Of a stretch of 64,000 nucleotides of DNA, positions 15,264 to 24,700 are shown one piece after another. The DNA comes from JAWLFY01 sp041685355 (GTDB taxonomy: Bacteria; Planctomycetota; Planctomycetia; Pirellulales; Pirellulaceae): the NCBI GenBank assembly GCA_041685355.1, contig JAWLFY010000007.1, forward strand, positions 1-64,000, written 5' to 3'. The stretch's first letter is position 1. Each line of letters starts with the position of its first letter. Both the position numbers and the translations under genes were made by a program. Under the pieces are notes generated by a model. It did not search any database. It was not told the origin of the DNA and saw only the letters and a program-made list of their open reading frames with translations.

Positions 15264-16331
15264 ATGCGCACGCCTTTTCGATGTGGTCCGTTCCCGCTGG
15301 TTGTCTTGGCGATTGCCGTCGGTGGGAACGGGGTCGCCGCCGGCCAAGATGACGGTTCGCGTCCGGCCGACGCGTCGTCGGGTCGCACGAGCAACCCTGC
15401 GGCGGAAGCTTCCCCGCCCGACGAAGTCTGGATCGCGCCGGGGCCCGACAGGGGGTCGGGGACCGGGTGGTATCCTGATCCGATCGTCCGCCGCCGCGTG
15501 CGGATCGTTGAATTCGGACCGCGGGCTTTCCGTTTCGTGCCGGCGGATCGCCCGGGTGTTGACGCCGCGGACCGCGGCGGTTCGGCGGGTGAGGAACAGA
15601 TCGCCTCGAGTCGGGTGTTGTGGGTCGCTCGCGGGACGGCATCGCCGTTCGAGACGCGTGGATTGCGTCTGTTCGCCGAGAAACGCTACGCCGAGGCGTT
15701 GCCGGTGCTGATCGATGCGATCGGGACGCGTCCCCCGGCGTGGCACCAGCAGTGGCTTTCGATGGTGGCGGCGCAGGCCGCGTGGCGTGGCGGACGTCCC
15801 GAAGTGGCGTTGGAACTCGTGAACCAGTTGGACCGACTCCCGTTCTCGCCGCTGACGCTCGCGTGGATGCCGATCGCCTGGCACACGTCGGCGGTCGATC
15901 GGGACGACGTGCGGGTCGCGTCGGAGCGATTGAGGGACGGCTCCCCGGCGGTCCAATTGGTCGCGTCGAGTTGGATCTTGGCGACCCGTCGCGGTGAAGC
16001 GGCACAGCGTCTGCGGGTGCTGGCCGCCGAGCGGTCGCGTCCCCAGATCGCAAAGCTCGCGTCGTTTGTCGGACGGCGGGCCGCGGCGCCGCCGGAGGTG
16101 GAGTCGTTCGCCGACCGCTGGCTCGAAGAAGTGGAGGCGATGCCGATGGTGCTGCGGGTCGGACCGACGGTGATGATGATCCACAAGCTGGAGGCCGCCG
16201 GTGAGCGGGGGCGGGCCGGGCGTCTGCGTCGGGGGCTCGTGTTAACGCCGCCCCACCCGCATCCGGACATCCCCGAGCGGTCAGAGCCGATCCGGAAAGG
16301 GGGCACACCCTCGCCCGGGACGAGCCGGTAG
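15264..16331 (+). CDS. Secreted protein of unknown function
   Basis: A 355-residue protein that I do not recognise. It has a signal peptide (residues 1-28, core PFPLVVLAIAVGG), a disordered stretch to about 55, and a helical, Ala/Arg/Glu-rich C-terminal half (about 135-330) that reads like degenerate TPR-type repeats (LFAEKRYAEALPVLIDAIG). The ATG at 15264 begins the signal peptide; a TTG at 15201 that overlaps the upstream stop would put 21 extra residues before it. The last 14 residues and the stop codon come from a MITE-like repeat (16287-16409), so the original C-terminus was probably replaced. It follows the VWA membrane protein on the same strand, which may be a partner at the cell surface. 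Confidence 0.75.
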   Translation: MRTPFRCGPFPLVVLAIAVGGNGVAAGQDDGSRPADASSGRTSNPAAEASPPDEVWIAPGPDRGSGTGWYPDPIVRRRVRIVEFGPRAFRFVPADRPGVDAADRGGSAGEEQIASSRVLWVARGTASPFETRGLRLFAEKRYAEALPVLIDAIGTRPPAWHQQWLSMVAAQAAWRGGRPEVALELVNQLDRLPFSPLTLAWMPIAWHTSAVDRDDVRVASERLRDGSPAVQLVASSWILATRRGEAAQRLRVLAAERSRPQIAKLASFVGRRAAAPPEVESFADRWLEEVEAMPMVLRVGPTVMMIHKLEAAGERGRAGRLRRGLVLTPPHPHPDIPERSEPIRKGGTPSPGTSR

Positions 16332-16409
16332 TCACCCAAAGAGATGGCAAAACGATGGGGCCCGATGTCGACCGGAAATCCGAAAACGGTCCGCCCCCTT
16401 TTCGGATCG
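16287..16409 (-). repeat. MITE-like dispersed repeat, full copy
   Basis: Reversed, this 123-base copy starts CGATCCGAAAAGGGGGCGGACC, passes a core GATTTCCGGTCGACATCG and ends GGGTGTGCCCCCTTTCCGG, so its ends are inverted repeats of each other. It aligns end to end with the copy at 60235-60366. It lies between convergent genes, overlaps the last codons of the gene ending at 16331 and stops 4 bases before the gene ending at 16414. Confidence 0.82.
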
Positions 16410-16413
16410 TCTT

Positions 16414-18048
16414 TCAGTCCCCGGCGGCCAAGGGATCGTTGTTGTCGGACGCTTCCGCCGGCGTCGCCGCGTCGAGTGCCGCGGCTACACGACGAATCAT
16501 TGCCGCGCGTGAGCGGGGGTTGTCGATCGATTCGAGCCGATTCTGCAATTCCAGGATGAACGCGGCGTAATCGTTGAACCAGTCGTGACGGAGTGATTCG
16601 GGATCGACCCGGGGGCGGGTCGGCCCGATCGGATCGGCCTGGTCGCCGACAAGTTCGAAAGATTGGTCGAACCCCGGCAGGCGGATCGATTCGGTTGCGA
16701 CACCACGTCGCACGAGTTCGTCGCGGAGCGCTGCGCGGGCGTCGTCCTCGCCGTGATTCAGAAACAGCTCGCCGGAGACCGGCCCACGCTCCATGAGCCA
16801 GTCGACCAACTCGTTTTGGTCCGCGTGGGCCGAGTAATTCCCGAGTTGACGGATCGCCGCGCGGACGCGGTATTGCTTTCCGTGGATCCGAACGTCTTTT
16901 GCCCCGTTGGCGATGATGTGTCCGAGCGTGCCCGGCGCTTGATACCCGACGAACAACACCGTCGACTCGGCCCGCCAGATATTGTTTTTGAGGTGGTGTT
17001 TGATCCGACCCGCGGTACACATCCCGCTCGCGGAGATGATAATCGCACCGCTCTTGACCCGGTTGATCGCGATGCTCTCGTCGACCGATTCGACGAGTCG
17101 GAAATTCGGATGCCGAAACAGTTCCGATTCCCGCACTTCCAATTCGTGAAGTGCCCCGGCGTGTCGGATGAAGACCTCGGTCACCTTGTGCGCGAGCGGC
17201 GAGTCGAGATAAACCGTCGCGTCGGGGATGTCGCCCGCGTTCAACAACACGGCGATGTCGTGCAGCAATTCTTGGCTGCGTTCCACCGCGAACGAGGGGA
17301 TCACGACGTTCCCGCCCCGACCGAGCCCCCGTTCGAGTTCATCGCGAAGGAGCTCCCGGCGTTTCTCCAACGTGTAATCTTCGCGGGTTCGACCGCCGTA
17401 GGTACTTTCGCAGACGATGTAGTCGAACGAGGTCGGCGCATCGGGGTCGGCATGGAATGCCTTTTCGTCAGGGCCCAAGTCACCCGAGAAGAGCAATCGT
17501 AGCGGTGGGGCGTTGGGGTCTGCCGTGACCGTCACGCCGATCGACGCCGACCCGAGGAGGTGTCCCGCGTTCCAGAAACGCATCGAGACCCCGTCGGCGG
17601 GATCAAACGGGTCCTGGTACCCGTGCGTGACGATCAACCGCAACGTCCGCTTCGCGTCTTGGGCCGTGTACAAGGGCGTCAGCGGAGACATGCCCGACCG
17701 TTCGCGGCGGCGGTTGAGACGCTCGACGTTCGATTCTTGGATGTACGCGGAGTCCGGGAGCATGAACTCGAGCAGGTCACGCGTCGGAAGTGTCGCGTGG
17801 ATCGGGCCGCGGTATCCGTCGCGAACCAGTTTGGGGAGCAACCCGGAGTGGTCGATGTGGGCGTGGGTGAGGACAACGAAGTCGATCTCGCCGACGTCGA
17901 ACGGGAACGGTTCGTAATTCAGCTGTTGGGTGGTTCGCGTCCCTTGGAACATTCCGCAGTCGACCAGCCACTTGATCGAGCCGGTATCGACGAGCGCGCA
18001 CGATCCGGTGACGGTGCCGGCGGCGCCACAGAAGGTGATCTTTGTCAT
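16414..18048 (-). CDS. Beta-CASP metallo-beta-lactamase-fold RNA nuclease
   Basis: A 544-residue protein of the CPSF/YSH1-like COG1236 group. The zinc motif HAHIDH is at 62-67, further ligands include GHLLGS and FSGDLG, and the beta-CASP and RNA-specificity parts follow (GNYSAHADQNELVDWL with its conserved His). Such enzymes cut RNA endonucleolytically or from the 5' end and take part in RNA processing or decay. About 85 residues past the usual end (GPTRPRVDPE onward) are specific to this relative. The start overlaps the stop of the thioredoxin lipoprotein gene by four bases, so the two are translationally coupled. That pairing has no obvious biochemical logic. Confidence 0.93.
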   Translation of the reverse strand: MTKITFCGAAGTVTGSCALVDTGSIKWLVDCGMFQGTRTTQQLNYEPFPFDVGEIDFVVLTHAHIDHSGLLPKLVRDGYRGPIHATLPTRDLLEFMLPDSAYIQESNVERLNRRRERSGMSPLTPLYTAQDAKRTLRLIVTHGYQDPFDPADGVSMRFWNAGHLLGSASIGVTVTADPNAPPLRLLFSGDLGPDEKAFHADPDAPTSFDYIVCESTYGGRTREDYTLEKRRELLRDELERGLGRGGNVVIPSFAVERSQELLHDIAVLLNAGDIPDATVYLDSPLAHKVTEVFIRHAGALHELEVRESELFRHPNFRLVESVDESIAINRVKSGAIIISASGMCTAGRIKHHLKNNIWRAESTVLFVGYQAPGTLGHIIANGAKDVRIHGKQYRVRAAIRQLGNYSAHADQNELVDWLMERGPVSGELFLNHGEDDARAALRDELVRRGVATESIRLPGFDQSFELVGDQADPIGPTRPRVDPESLRHDWFNDYAAFILELQNRLESIDNPRSRAAMIRRVAAALDAATPAEASDNNDPLAAGD

Positions 18049-18608
18049 CGCGGCGAGCTGATCAGGTGGGAGAACGGGTTGGATCGGATCTCGCCCGGCT
18101 TTTTCTCTTGCGTGCCGCGATCGGGGCGTCGTCGTTCATCGGCGGGGCGTCGCGTCGGGTTGGGCCCCGGCCCGAGACGCCCGAACCGGTTGGCCCACCG
18201 TTGCAAGTCCGCGGCGGATCGATAGCCGACCAGCGTATCGAGTGTCTCTCCGCCGCGAAGGAGAACGAGATGGGGGATTCCGGAGACGTTGTACTGTCGG
18301 GCTAAGTCTGGCCGCTCGTCGACGTCGACCCGAACGATCTCGAGTCCCGTGACGGTTCCCGCGAGTCGATCGAGTTCACGGTCGACGCGTCGGCATGGGC
18401 CGCACCACGTCGCACCGAACTTCATCAACACGAGCGGTTCGCTGAGGCCTGGATTGCTGGGTTCTGGGCTCGGCCGGTTCGCCGAGGTCGGCGCGGCGGC
18501 CGGCGCGAAGCTCGCGTCCGCCGGGTCGTTTTTCGAGTCGCATCCGACCAGGAGCACCGCCGCAACGGCAAGGCTTATGAGGCGTCGGCGGGAAGGGGGC
18601 GAACGCAT
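18045..18608 (-). CDS. Thioredoxin-fold lipoprotein
   Basis: A 187-residue exported lipoprotein: signal peptide with lipobox LLVGC (Cys23), a Pro/Ala/Ser-rich linker, then a thioredoxin domain from about residue 57 with the active site WCGPC (68-72) and the cis-proline segment GIPHLVLL. A basic, low-complexity tail follows from about 145. Predicted to reduce or isomerise disulfides at the outer face of the cytoplasmic membrane. Unlike the two thioredoxin-like lipoproteins at 47751 and 51843, this one keeps both cysteines. It overlaps the downstream nuclease gene by four bases (ATGA). Confidence 0.9.
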   Translation of the reverse strand: MRSPPSRRRLISLAVAAVLLVGCDSKNDPADASFAPAAAPTSANRPSPEPSNPGLSEPLVLMKFGATWCGPCRRVDRELDRLAGTVTGLEIVRVDVDERPDLARQYNVSGIPHLVLLRGGETLDTLVGYRSAADLQRWANRFGRLGPGPNPTRRPADERRRPDRGTQEKKPGEIRSNPFSHLISSPR

Positions 18609-18839
18609 GGGGAGCCCAAGGATCGGGGCGGTCCGGGAGGGGGAGACCCGAGGATCGAACGGCGGACAGGACGGTACCGGGCGAGGCGAAATCGACGAAG
18701 CGAAATCGACCGCGCGGCAACCATCAGCATCCTAGGGCATCGGCCGACCGCCACCGCGAATCGTGGCGAATCTTCCCCCGACGGCGGGACCGACCCGGCG
18801 TCGGCCCGGTTCAACCCGGACGACCGATCGGATCGGCTC

Positions 18840-20186
18840 TCAGACGAAACCGTCGCGTGACTTGCGGCTCATCAACTGGTCGGCTTCCGGGTCGTCGATG
18901 AAGCGTTCGGCTTTCGGGTCCCAACGGAGTTCGCGGCCGAGCATCAACGCGATGTTGCACAGGTGGCACGAGGTCATCGTACGGTGATGGGTCCAGACGT
19001 CGGAGATCGGTTTTCCCCCGTCGGCGATGCAATCGAAGAAGTTGCGCATGTGATTCCCCGGTTTTTTGCCGTGGCACAATTCGACGACTCGGGCGTCCAG
19101 CTCTTCATGGTCCGCTTCGGTTAACGCGTCGACCGGGCTCCCCTCGAGCTTTCCTCGGTTGACGAAGATCCGCCCCTTGCTGCCTTCGAACAGGATCCCG
19201 TTGCCGAAGTCGACGTTATCGCCCTCGCGGCGATAGTGGTTGTTGACGCTGATCGTGGACCCGCCGGCGAATTCCAGGTCGATCGAGAAGCGGGTCGCGG
19301 TGTTGTAGGCGTTGGGGAGCTTCGCGTTCCCGTTGAGGAACGCGTTCCAGTTCAGGTCGGAGGGGACGACGTCGGGGAATTCTCCCTTCCCCGAGACCCG
19401 GACCGGACCGTTTTCGCCAGGCGCGAGCGCCCACTGGGCGATGTCGATGTGGTGGGCGCCCCAATCGGTCATCTTGCCGCCGGAGTATTCGAAGTACCAG
19501 CGGAACGAGTGTCGGCGTTCTTTCGAGTAGTCGGTTTTGGGGGCGGGTCCGACCCACATGTCCCAGTCGAGATCGCTTGGCGGGGCTTCCGTGGTGAACG
19601 GTCCGTCGGACGGGGCGCCGCCGATCGCGACGTACGCGTTGACGTCATCACCGAGCCGACCCGACTGGACGATCGCGATCGCCTTCAGGAACCGCTGGGC
19701 GTCGCTCCGTTGCTGCGTTCCGACCTGGAACACCCGCCCGGTTTCCTCGACGACCTTGCGGATCTGTTTCCCTTCGTCGATCGTCAGCGTGAGCGGCTTT
19801 TCACAATACACATCGGCGCCGCCGCGGAGAGCGGCGATCGCGATCGGGACGTGCCAATGGTCAGGGGTACCGATCGTGACGACCTGTGGCTGCTCCTTTT
19901 CGAGCATTTCGCGATAGTCCCGGTATTTCCCCAACCCGCCGCCGTGCTTCTCGTTGAACTCGGCGGTGTGCAAGTCGTCGACGTCACACACCGCGATCAG
20001 TCGACCCAGCCGCGCCGCCTCGTTGGCGATCTGGCCGCCTCGGTTGTAAACACCGCGGCTGCCGCCGACGCCGATCGCGGCGACGGTCCGTTTGGTATCA
20101 TCTGCGGCAAACGCGGATCGCGGGGCGGCGGCCAAAGAACCTGCCGCGGCGACGGTGGCAACGAATTGACGTCTCGATTGGGTCAT
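18840..20186 (-). CDS. Tat-exported Gfo/Idh/MocA-family oxidoreductase
   Basis: A 448-residue NAD(P)-binding oxidoreductase with a twin-arginine signal (SRRQFVATVAAAG) cleaved near AFA-AD at about 27. The Rossmann segment AAIGVGGSRG lies at 36-45, and the family EKP motif at 129-131 carries the catalytic Lys130; a C-terminal substrate domain follows. Planctomycetes carry many such exported copies, thought to act on sugars or sugar derivatives in the periplasm; the substrate is unknown. Because Tat exports folded protein, the cofactor is probably loaded before export. It stands alone: 231 bases separate it from the lipoprotein gene downstream, and a 23-bp tandem array lies directly upstream of its start. 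Confidence 0.93.
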   Translation of the reverse strand: MTQSRRQFVATVAAAGSLAAAPRSAFAADDTKRTVAAIGVGGSRGVYNRGGQIANEAARLGRLIAVCDVDDLHTAEFNEKHGGGLGKYRDYREMLEKEQPQVVTIGTPDHWHVPIAIAALRGGADVYCEKPLTLTIDEGKQIRKVVEETGRVFQVGTQQRSDAQRFLKAIAIVQSGRLGDDVNAYVAIGGAPSDGPFTTEAPPSDLDWDMWVGPAPKTDYSKERRHSFRWYFEYSGGKMTDWGAHHIDIAQWALAPGENGPVRVSGKGEFPDVVPSDLNWNAFLNGNAKLPNAYNTATRFSIDLEFAGGSTISVNNHYRREGDNVDFGNGILFEGSKGRIFVNRGKLEGSPVDALTEADHEELDARVVELCHGKKPGNHMRNFFDCIADGGKPISDVWTHHRTMTSCHLCNIALMLGRELRWDPKAERFIDDPEADQLMSRKSRDGFV

Positions 20187-20199
20187 GAAAAGACTCCTG

Positions 20200-20267
20200 G
20201 TGAGCTGGGGTCGGGGGAAAGGGTGAGCTGGGGTCGGGGGAAAGGGTGAGCTGGGGTAGGGGAACGG
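20200..20267. repeat. Tandem repeat, 3 x 23 bp
   Basis: Units GTGAGCTGGGGTCGGGGGAAAGG (two identical, the third one base shorter with two changes). The array begins 13 bases upstream of the oxidoreductase start, so in its mRNA it would form a C-rich leader close to the ribosome site. Confidence 0.93.
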
Positions 20268-20305
20268 TCATGATAGCACCGGGGCCGGGGAACTGCAGCC
20301 GCTTG

Positions 20306-20333
20306 TCGAGAACCGGGGGTCAGCTCCCCTTTC
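20306..20333. repeat. Possible solitary end of the MITE-like repeat
   Basis: GGGGTCAGCTCCCCTTTCGG and the following AAAGGC match the inverted end AGGGTCGGACCCCTTTTCGGGTAGGC of the copy at 60235-60366 at 20 of 28 positions. No matching core or opposite end is found nearby, so this may be a relic or chance. Confidence 0.3.
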
Positions 20334-20485
20334 GGAAAGGCGACCGCCGGAAGGGGAGAGCGGGCTTCAACCGGTTCGGCTATCTGCGGGCCGACCGCTG
20401 GGCGGTCGGCATGTTTCGCGTCGTCCGCTAAGTTGAGCCGCCGCGAATCTGTTTCTTTTTAGGTCTGTACCGCTGGGAGGCCGTG

Positions 20486-21211
20486 ATGGGCGTTTCGTAT
20501 CAAGCGATCGCGAAGATGATCGATCACTCGTTGCTCACACCGACGCTGTCGGTCGACGATTTGGAGGCGGGTTTGGAGTTGGCGATCCGCTACGACGTCG
20601 CGAGCGTGTGCATTCTGCCGTACTACTTGGGGCGTTGTTCCCGGCGGCTCCGCGGCAGCGGGATCAAGGCGAGCACGACGATCGGGTTCCCGCACGGCGG
20701 TCACACCACCGCGGTCAAACGGGCCGAAGCGGTGCAGGCGATCGAGGACGGATGTGAGGAACTCGACATGGTGGTCAACATCAGCCAGGTCCTGAGTGGG
20801 CGTTGGGAAGACGTTCGGACCGACATCGCGGCGGTGATCGACGTCGCCCACCAAGCGGGACAAAAGGTAAAGGTGATTTTCGAGAACTGTTACTTGGACG
20901 ATTCGCACAAGATCGAGTTGTGTCGGATTTGTTCCGAGTTGCAGGCGGATTGGGTCAAGACTTCGACCGGGTACGGGACCGGCGGCGCGACTCCGGACGA
21001 TTTGCGTTTGATGCGGCAGCACGCCGCGGCGGAGGTACAGGTCAAGGCCGCGGGCGGGGTCCGGGACTACGACGGGTTGCTGGCGGTCCGCGACCTGGGC
21101 GTCACGCGGGTCGGGGCCAGCCGCACCGCGACGATTTTAGACGAGTGCCGTGAACGACTCGGGATGGAGCCGCTGGGGGCCGGCGGCGGACGCGATTCCG
21201 GCGGGTACTGA
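20486..21211 (+). CDS. deoC: Deoxyribose-phosphate aldolase
   Basis: Cleaves 2-deoxyribose-5-phosphate to acetaldehyde and glyceraldehyde-3-phosphate in deoxynucleoside catabolism. The 241-residue class I aldolase shows the Schiff-base Lys158 (DWVKTSTGY), the second active-site lysine Lys187 (VQVKAAGG) and the catalytic Asp94 (ELDMVVN). The ATG at 20486 is five bases after GGGAGG; the GTG just before it is too close to the ribosome site. It is convergent with the hypothetical gene ending at 21229 and has no other deo gene beside it, so it appears to be a single-gene unit. Confidence 0.95.
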   Translation: MGVSYQAIAKMIDHSLLTPTLSVDDLEAGLELAIRYDVASVCILPYYLGRCSRRLRGSGIKASTTIGFPHGGHTTAVKRAEAVQAIEDGCEELDMVVNISQVLSGRWEDVRTDIAAVIDVAHQAGQKVKVIFENCYLDDSHKIELCRICSELQADWVKTSTGYGTGGATPDDLRLMRQHAAAEVQVKAAGGVRDYDGLLAVRDLGVTRVGASRTATILDECRERLGMEPLGAGGGRDSGGY

Positions 21212-21228
21212 ACCGCCGGCGAGCTTGC

Positions 21229-21723
21229 TCAGGTCGCGCTTTTCGCCGCGTAGATTTCGGCGTATTCGATCGTCCACGCGTCGATCAGCCGTTGGAATTC
21301 GTCCAGATCGACGTCGGCGATGCTGACGTAGTGGTTGCGGTTGAACAGTTCGCGGTTCATCACCGTCCCTTTCCCCTTCATGTCGAGGACCCGCAGGTCG
21401 CTGTAGGGGCGGATCACGATTTCCAGGCGGCTGTACTGGTTATTCCGTTTTCCCGCTTCGATTCTCAGATCGTCGCGGTAACATGCCGTGCCCCATCCCC
21501 CTTCGCCGTAGACCGACTCGACGCGGAACCCGGGGAAATGGTCGGCGACGCGGTGGACCGCCGATTCGATCCGGTCGCACAAAGTGAGCCGGTGCGAGGT
21601 GTGGAGCCGCCGCAGTTCCTCCTCGCTCAGTTCGCGTTGTCGTTGCGTGGACGCTTGATGTTCGGCCCGTTGTTGGCCACGACGGATCGCGGCGTCGAGT
21701 CTGGCGTTGAAGTCGTCGCTCAT
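21229..21723 (-). CDS. Conserved hypothetical protein coupled to tex
   Basis: A 164-residue protein that I cannot place in a characterised family. A helical N-terminal half (about 1-60, rich in Arg, Glu and Gln) precedes a compact alpha/beta part with GEGGWGTACYRDDLRI and a tyrosine-rich tail. No signal peptide or membrane helix is seen, so it is probably cytoplasmic. Its ATG overlaps the last codon of tex by four bases, so it is translated with tex and may bind the same RNA or the transcription complex. The codon usage is like that of its neighbours. Confidence 0.78.
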   Translation of the reverse strand: MSDDFNARLDAAIRRGQQRAEHQASTQRQRELSEEELRRLHTSHRLTLCDRIESAVHRVADHFPGFRVESVYGEGGWGTACYRDDLRIEAGKRNNQYSRLEIVIRPYSDLRVLDMKGKGTVMNRELFNRNHYVSIADVDLDEFQRLIDAWTIEYAEIYAAKSAT

Positions 21724-24700
21724 GACGAGGCGGGTCCCTCCGCGTTCCGATCGCCGCCGATCGGGGCGGGATCCTCTTTTGCCGTCGGTTGATCAACCGC
21801 GTCGGGGGCGTTTCGGTCCGGGGTTGCGGGGGCGGCCTCCCGCTTCGGCGACGGTTCGGTGCCTGATTCGGATGCCGCGTCGGACGGGGCCCGTCCGCTG
21901 GGTGCGCCCTGTTCGCTTACCGGGACGGATTCGCCGGATGGGGCCTGCTCGCTTGGCGGGGCCGCTTCGCTTGGCGGGGCCGCTTCGCTTGGCGGGGCCG
22001 CTTCGCTTGGCGGGGCCTGCTCGTTAGCTTGCTTTCCGGATGACTTTCCGCCTCCCTTGTCGGAGTCGGGCTTTGCCCCCTTCGCCTTCGCCTTTGCGTC
22101 GCCGGAGAAGAACTGCATCAGGTCGCCGAACGACCGGAGCGGCTCGTCCCCTTTCTTCATCGCGTCGGAGATCGGGGCTGCGGGGGTGGAGCTGGTGACC
22201 CGGTAAGAGTCCGGTTTCCGGTCTCCGCGTCGTCCGCCGCGGTCTTGACCGCGGCCGGAGCGTGCGTCCCGTTTGCCGCCACGTCCCGGCGGGGAGCCGC
22301 CCCTTGATTGGCCGCCACGCGCCGGTCCGCCCTGGGTTTGGCCGCCCTGGGTTTGGCCGCTGCGACTTTGACCGCCTCGGGATTGACCGCCTCGGGATTG
22401 ACCGCCTCGGGATTGACCGCCGCTTTGCGAGCCGGGAGCGGTTCCGGACCGCTCGCCGCGGCTCCGCTGACCGCTTCCGTGGGGTGCGCCTCGGTCATCG
22501 CCGCGACCGCCCCGTCCCGACGGATTTCGTCGCTGTTCCGCGAGTTCCGCTTCGCGTTGGGGCGAGACGGCACTCAACGCGACGCGCCGCCGTTTGTCCT
22601 CGATCCCGGTGACCCACGCCGTGATCACGTCGCCGACCTGGACGACTTCGTGGATGTCTTCGACGAAGCCGTCGGAGATCCGGCTGACGTGGATCAGGCC
22701 GCTACAGTCGGGGGCGAGTTCGAGGAACACGCCGAACGGCATCACGCCGACGACGACCCCGATCACCTGGTCTCCCGGTTTGAGTGCCGAAAGCGAGGGC
22801 ATCGCCGTCATCACCGCGGGCGGGTTGCCGGTCGCGTCGCTGTCGCCGAACGGGTCACAGAGCCACCGGACCAATTGACGGGTGCGGTGCGGGCCGATCT
22901 GCCATTCCTTGATGCATCGGTCGATCTTGGCCGCTTCGGGCATCGGTCGGCGGATCGGTTCGGGTGTGTCGGCCGGAGCGGGTGCGTCGGCCGGAGCGGG
23001 TGTGTCGGCCGGAGCGGGTGCGTCGGCCGAGGGAGCTTCGGGGGAGACGTTTTCGTTCGCACCCGTCTCGGCGTTGGCCGGTCTCTCATCGCCGGTGGGC
23101 CGCGTTTCCGACGCCTCTTCGGCGAGGCCCGCGGTTTCCGGTTCCGTGGTGACGGTTTCCCCCGAGCCGGCCGTTTGGTCCCGGTTGGCTGTTGGGTTGG
23201 GGCTAGCTGTTGGGTCGGGGCTAGCTGTTGGGTCGGGACCGGACTCGGCGGCGGGGGCCGGCTGGGAGGCGTCGAGCGGCGACGGTTGCTTGCCGGCGCC
23301 GACGGACGCGAAGTCGTCCGACGCGGAGGCCGGGACGACTTCCTGGTTGACCGATCCCGTTTCGAACTTTGGGAACTCGTATCCGGGCGGGGTTGCCGGG
23401 GGGAGTTCGATTTCGAGGTTCCCCGCCAGTTTCTTCGCGAGCGGGTAGTCTTCGGGGTGGATCAACGTCCCGTCGAGCGGTTCGTCGCTACCGAAGACGC
23501 GGAGGAAGGGGAGGGCTTGGCGGCGGTGGACGTCGTCTTCCCAGCCTTCCAACGAGCTGAGTTCGTCGCGGGAGGCGATCGCTTTTTCGCGGCGTCGCTG
23601 GTCGATCGTTCCCGCCATCGTTTCGGAGACGCCAGGCAATCGGGCGAGCCACCGGGTGGCGGCGGCGTTGGCGTCGACCCCTCCACGACAAACGCCGCTA
23701 ACCATCACGTCTTCGAGCGATTCCGCCAGGGCGTCATCGGAGACCTCGCGTTGGAACGAGCCGAGGCGAAGCTTGAGTGGGTCGAGTTTCGCGAGGGCCT
23801 GGGCGGGATGCAGGACCGAGAACGCGATCCAGGCGGCGGCGCGGAATCGGCGTGGGGTGCTCCGCATCTCCTGGTCCCCGACCAGGCTTCCGGCGTAGGC
23901 ATCGGCGCCGCCACGATCGGCCACGGTCCAGCGGATCGAGCGGTCGGGAGATTGGGCGATCAATTCCTTCACCGCCACCATGCAACCGCGGCGGGACGGG
24001 CCGTTGCTGATCACGATCAAGTCGACGTGGAAGCGGTGGATCAGTTCGCCGATCTTCGCGACCGCTTGGGCCCGCAGGTTTGACGACAGTTGGCAGGGGA
24101 TGTCTTCGCCGTGCAGGATCCTTCCGTCGGAGGCGACGATCGACGTCGCGGCGGTGCGGGGACCGACCGCGTCGATCGCCATCACGACCGAGGCCTCGAT
24201 CCCGGCTCGGTTGACCTGTTGACGGAGGTTTTCGGCGGCGACGCCGACCAGCCGGACCGAAGCCTGTTCTTGAAGTTCGTCCCACCACGCCGCCTCGGCA
24301 GCCTCGCGAAGGTTCGCCTCGTGGACCAAGATCGTTTCGGAGAGTTCGCCTTCGAGCGACCGGTTGAACCCGACCGCGACCCGCTGGAGTTCTTCGACGA
24401 GCCGGTTCGCGTCGTATTCGAACAGACACTGAACGACTTGGCTGCGGAGCCCTCGGCCGAGCATCACCAGTTGGAACGCGCTCAACTTCGACGCCGGGAT
24501 CCGTTTCCCCTCCAACGGCTTCAGCACCCCGACGAGCCAGCGGCGGCGGCGTTGTCGCGGTGAGACTTTCTTCGGGCGTTTCTTCTCGCCGCCACCCTTC
24601 TTTTTCTTCTTTTCTTGAGCCTTGGTGGAGGCCTGCTCGTTCGCAGGACTCTCCGCGGGCTGTTCGGGCGCGGGCTGTTCGGGCGCGGGCTGCTCGGGCG

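Noticed and set aside
22308..24083. Open frame of 591 codons opposite tex
   Set aside because: Antisense to Tex domains, with repeats that only mirror the tex insertions; no ribosome site or family.
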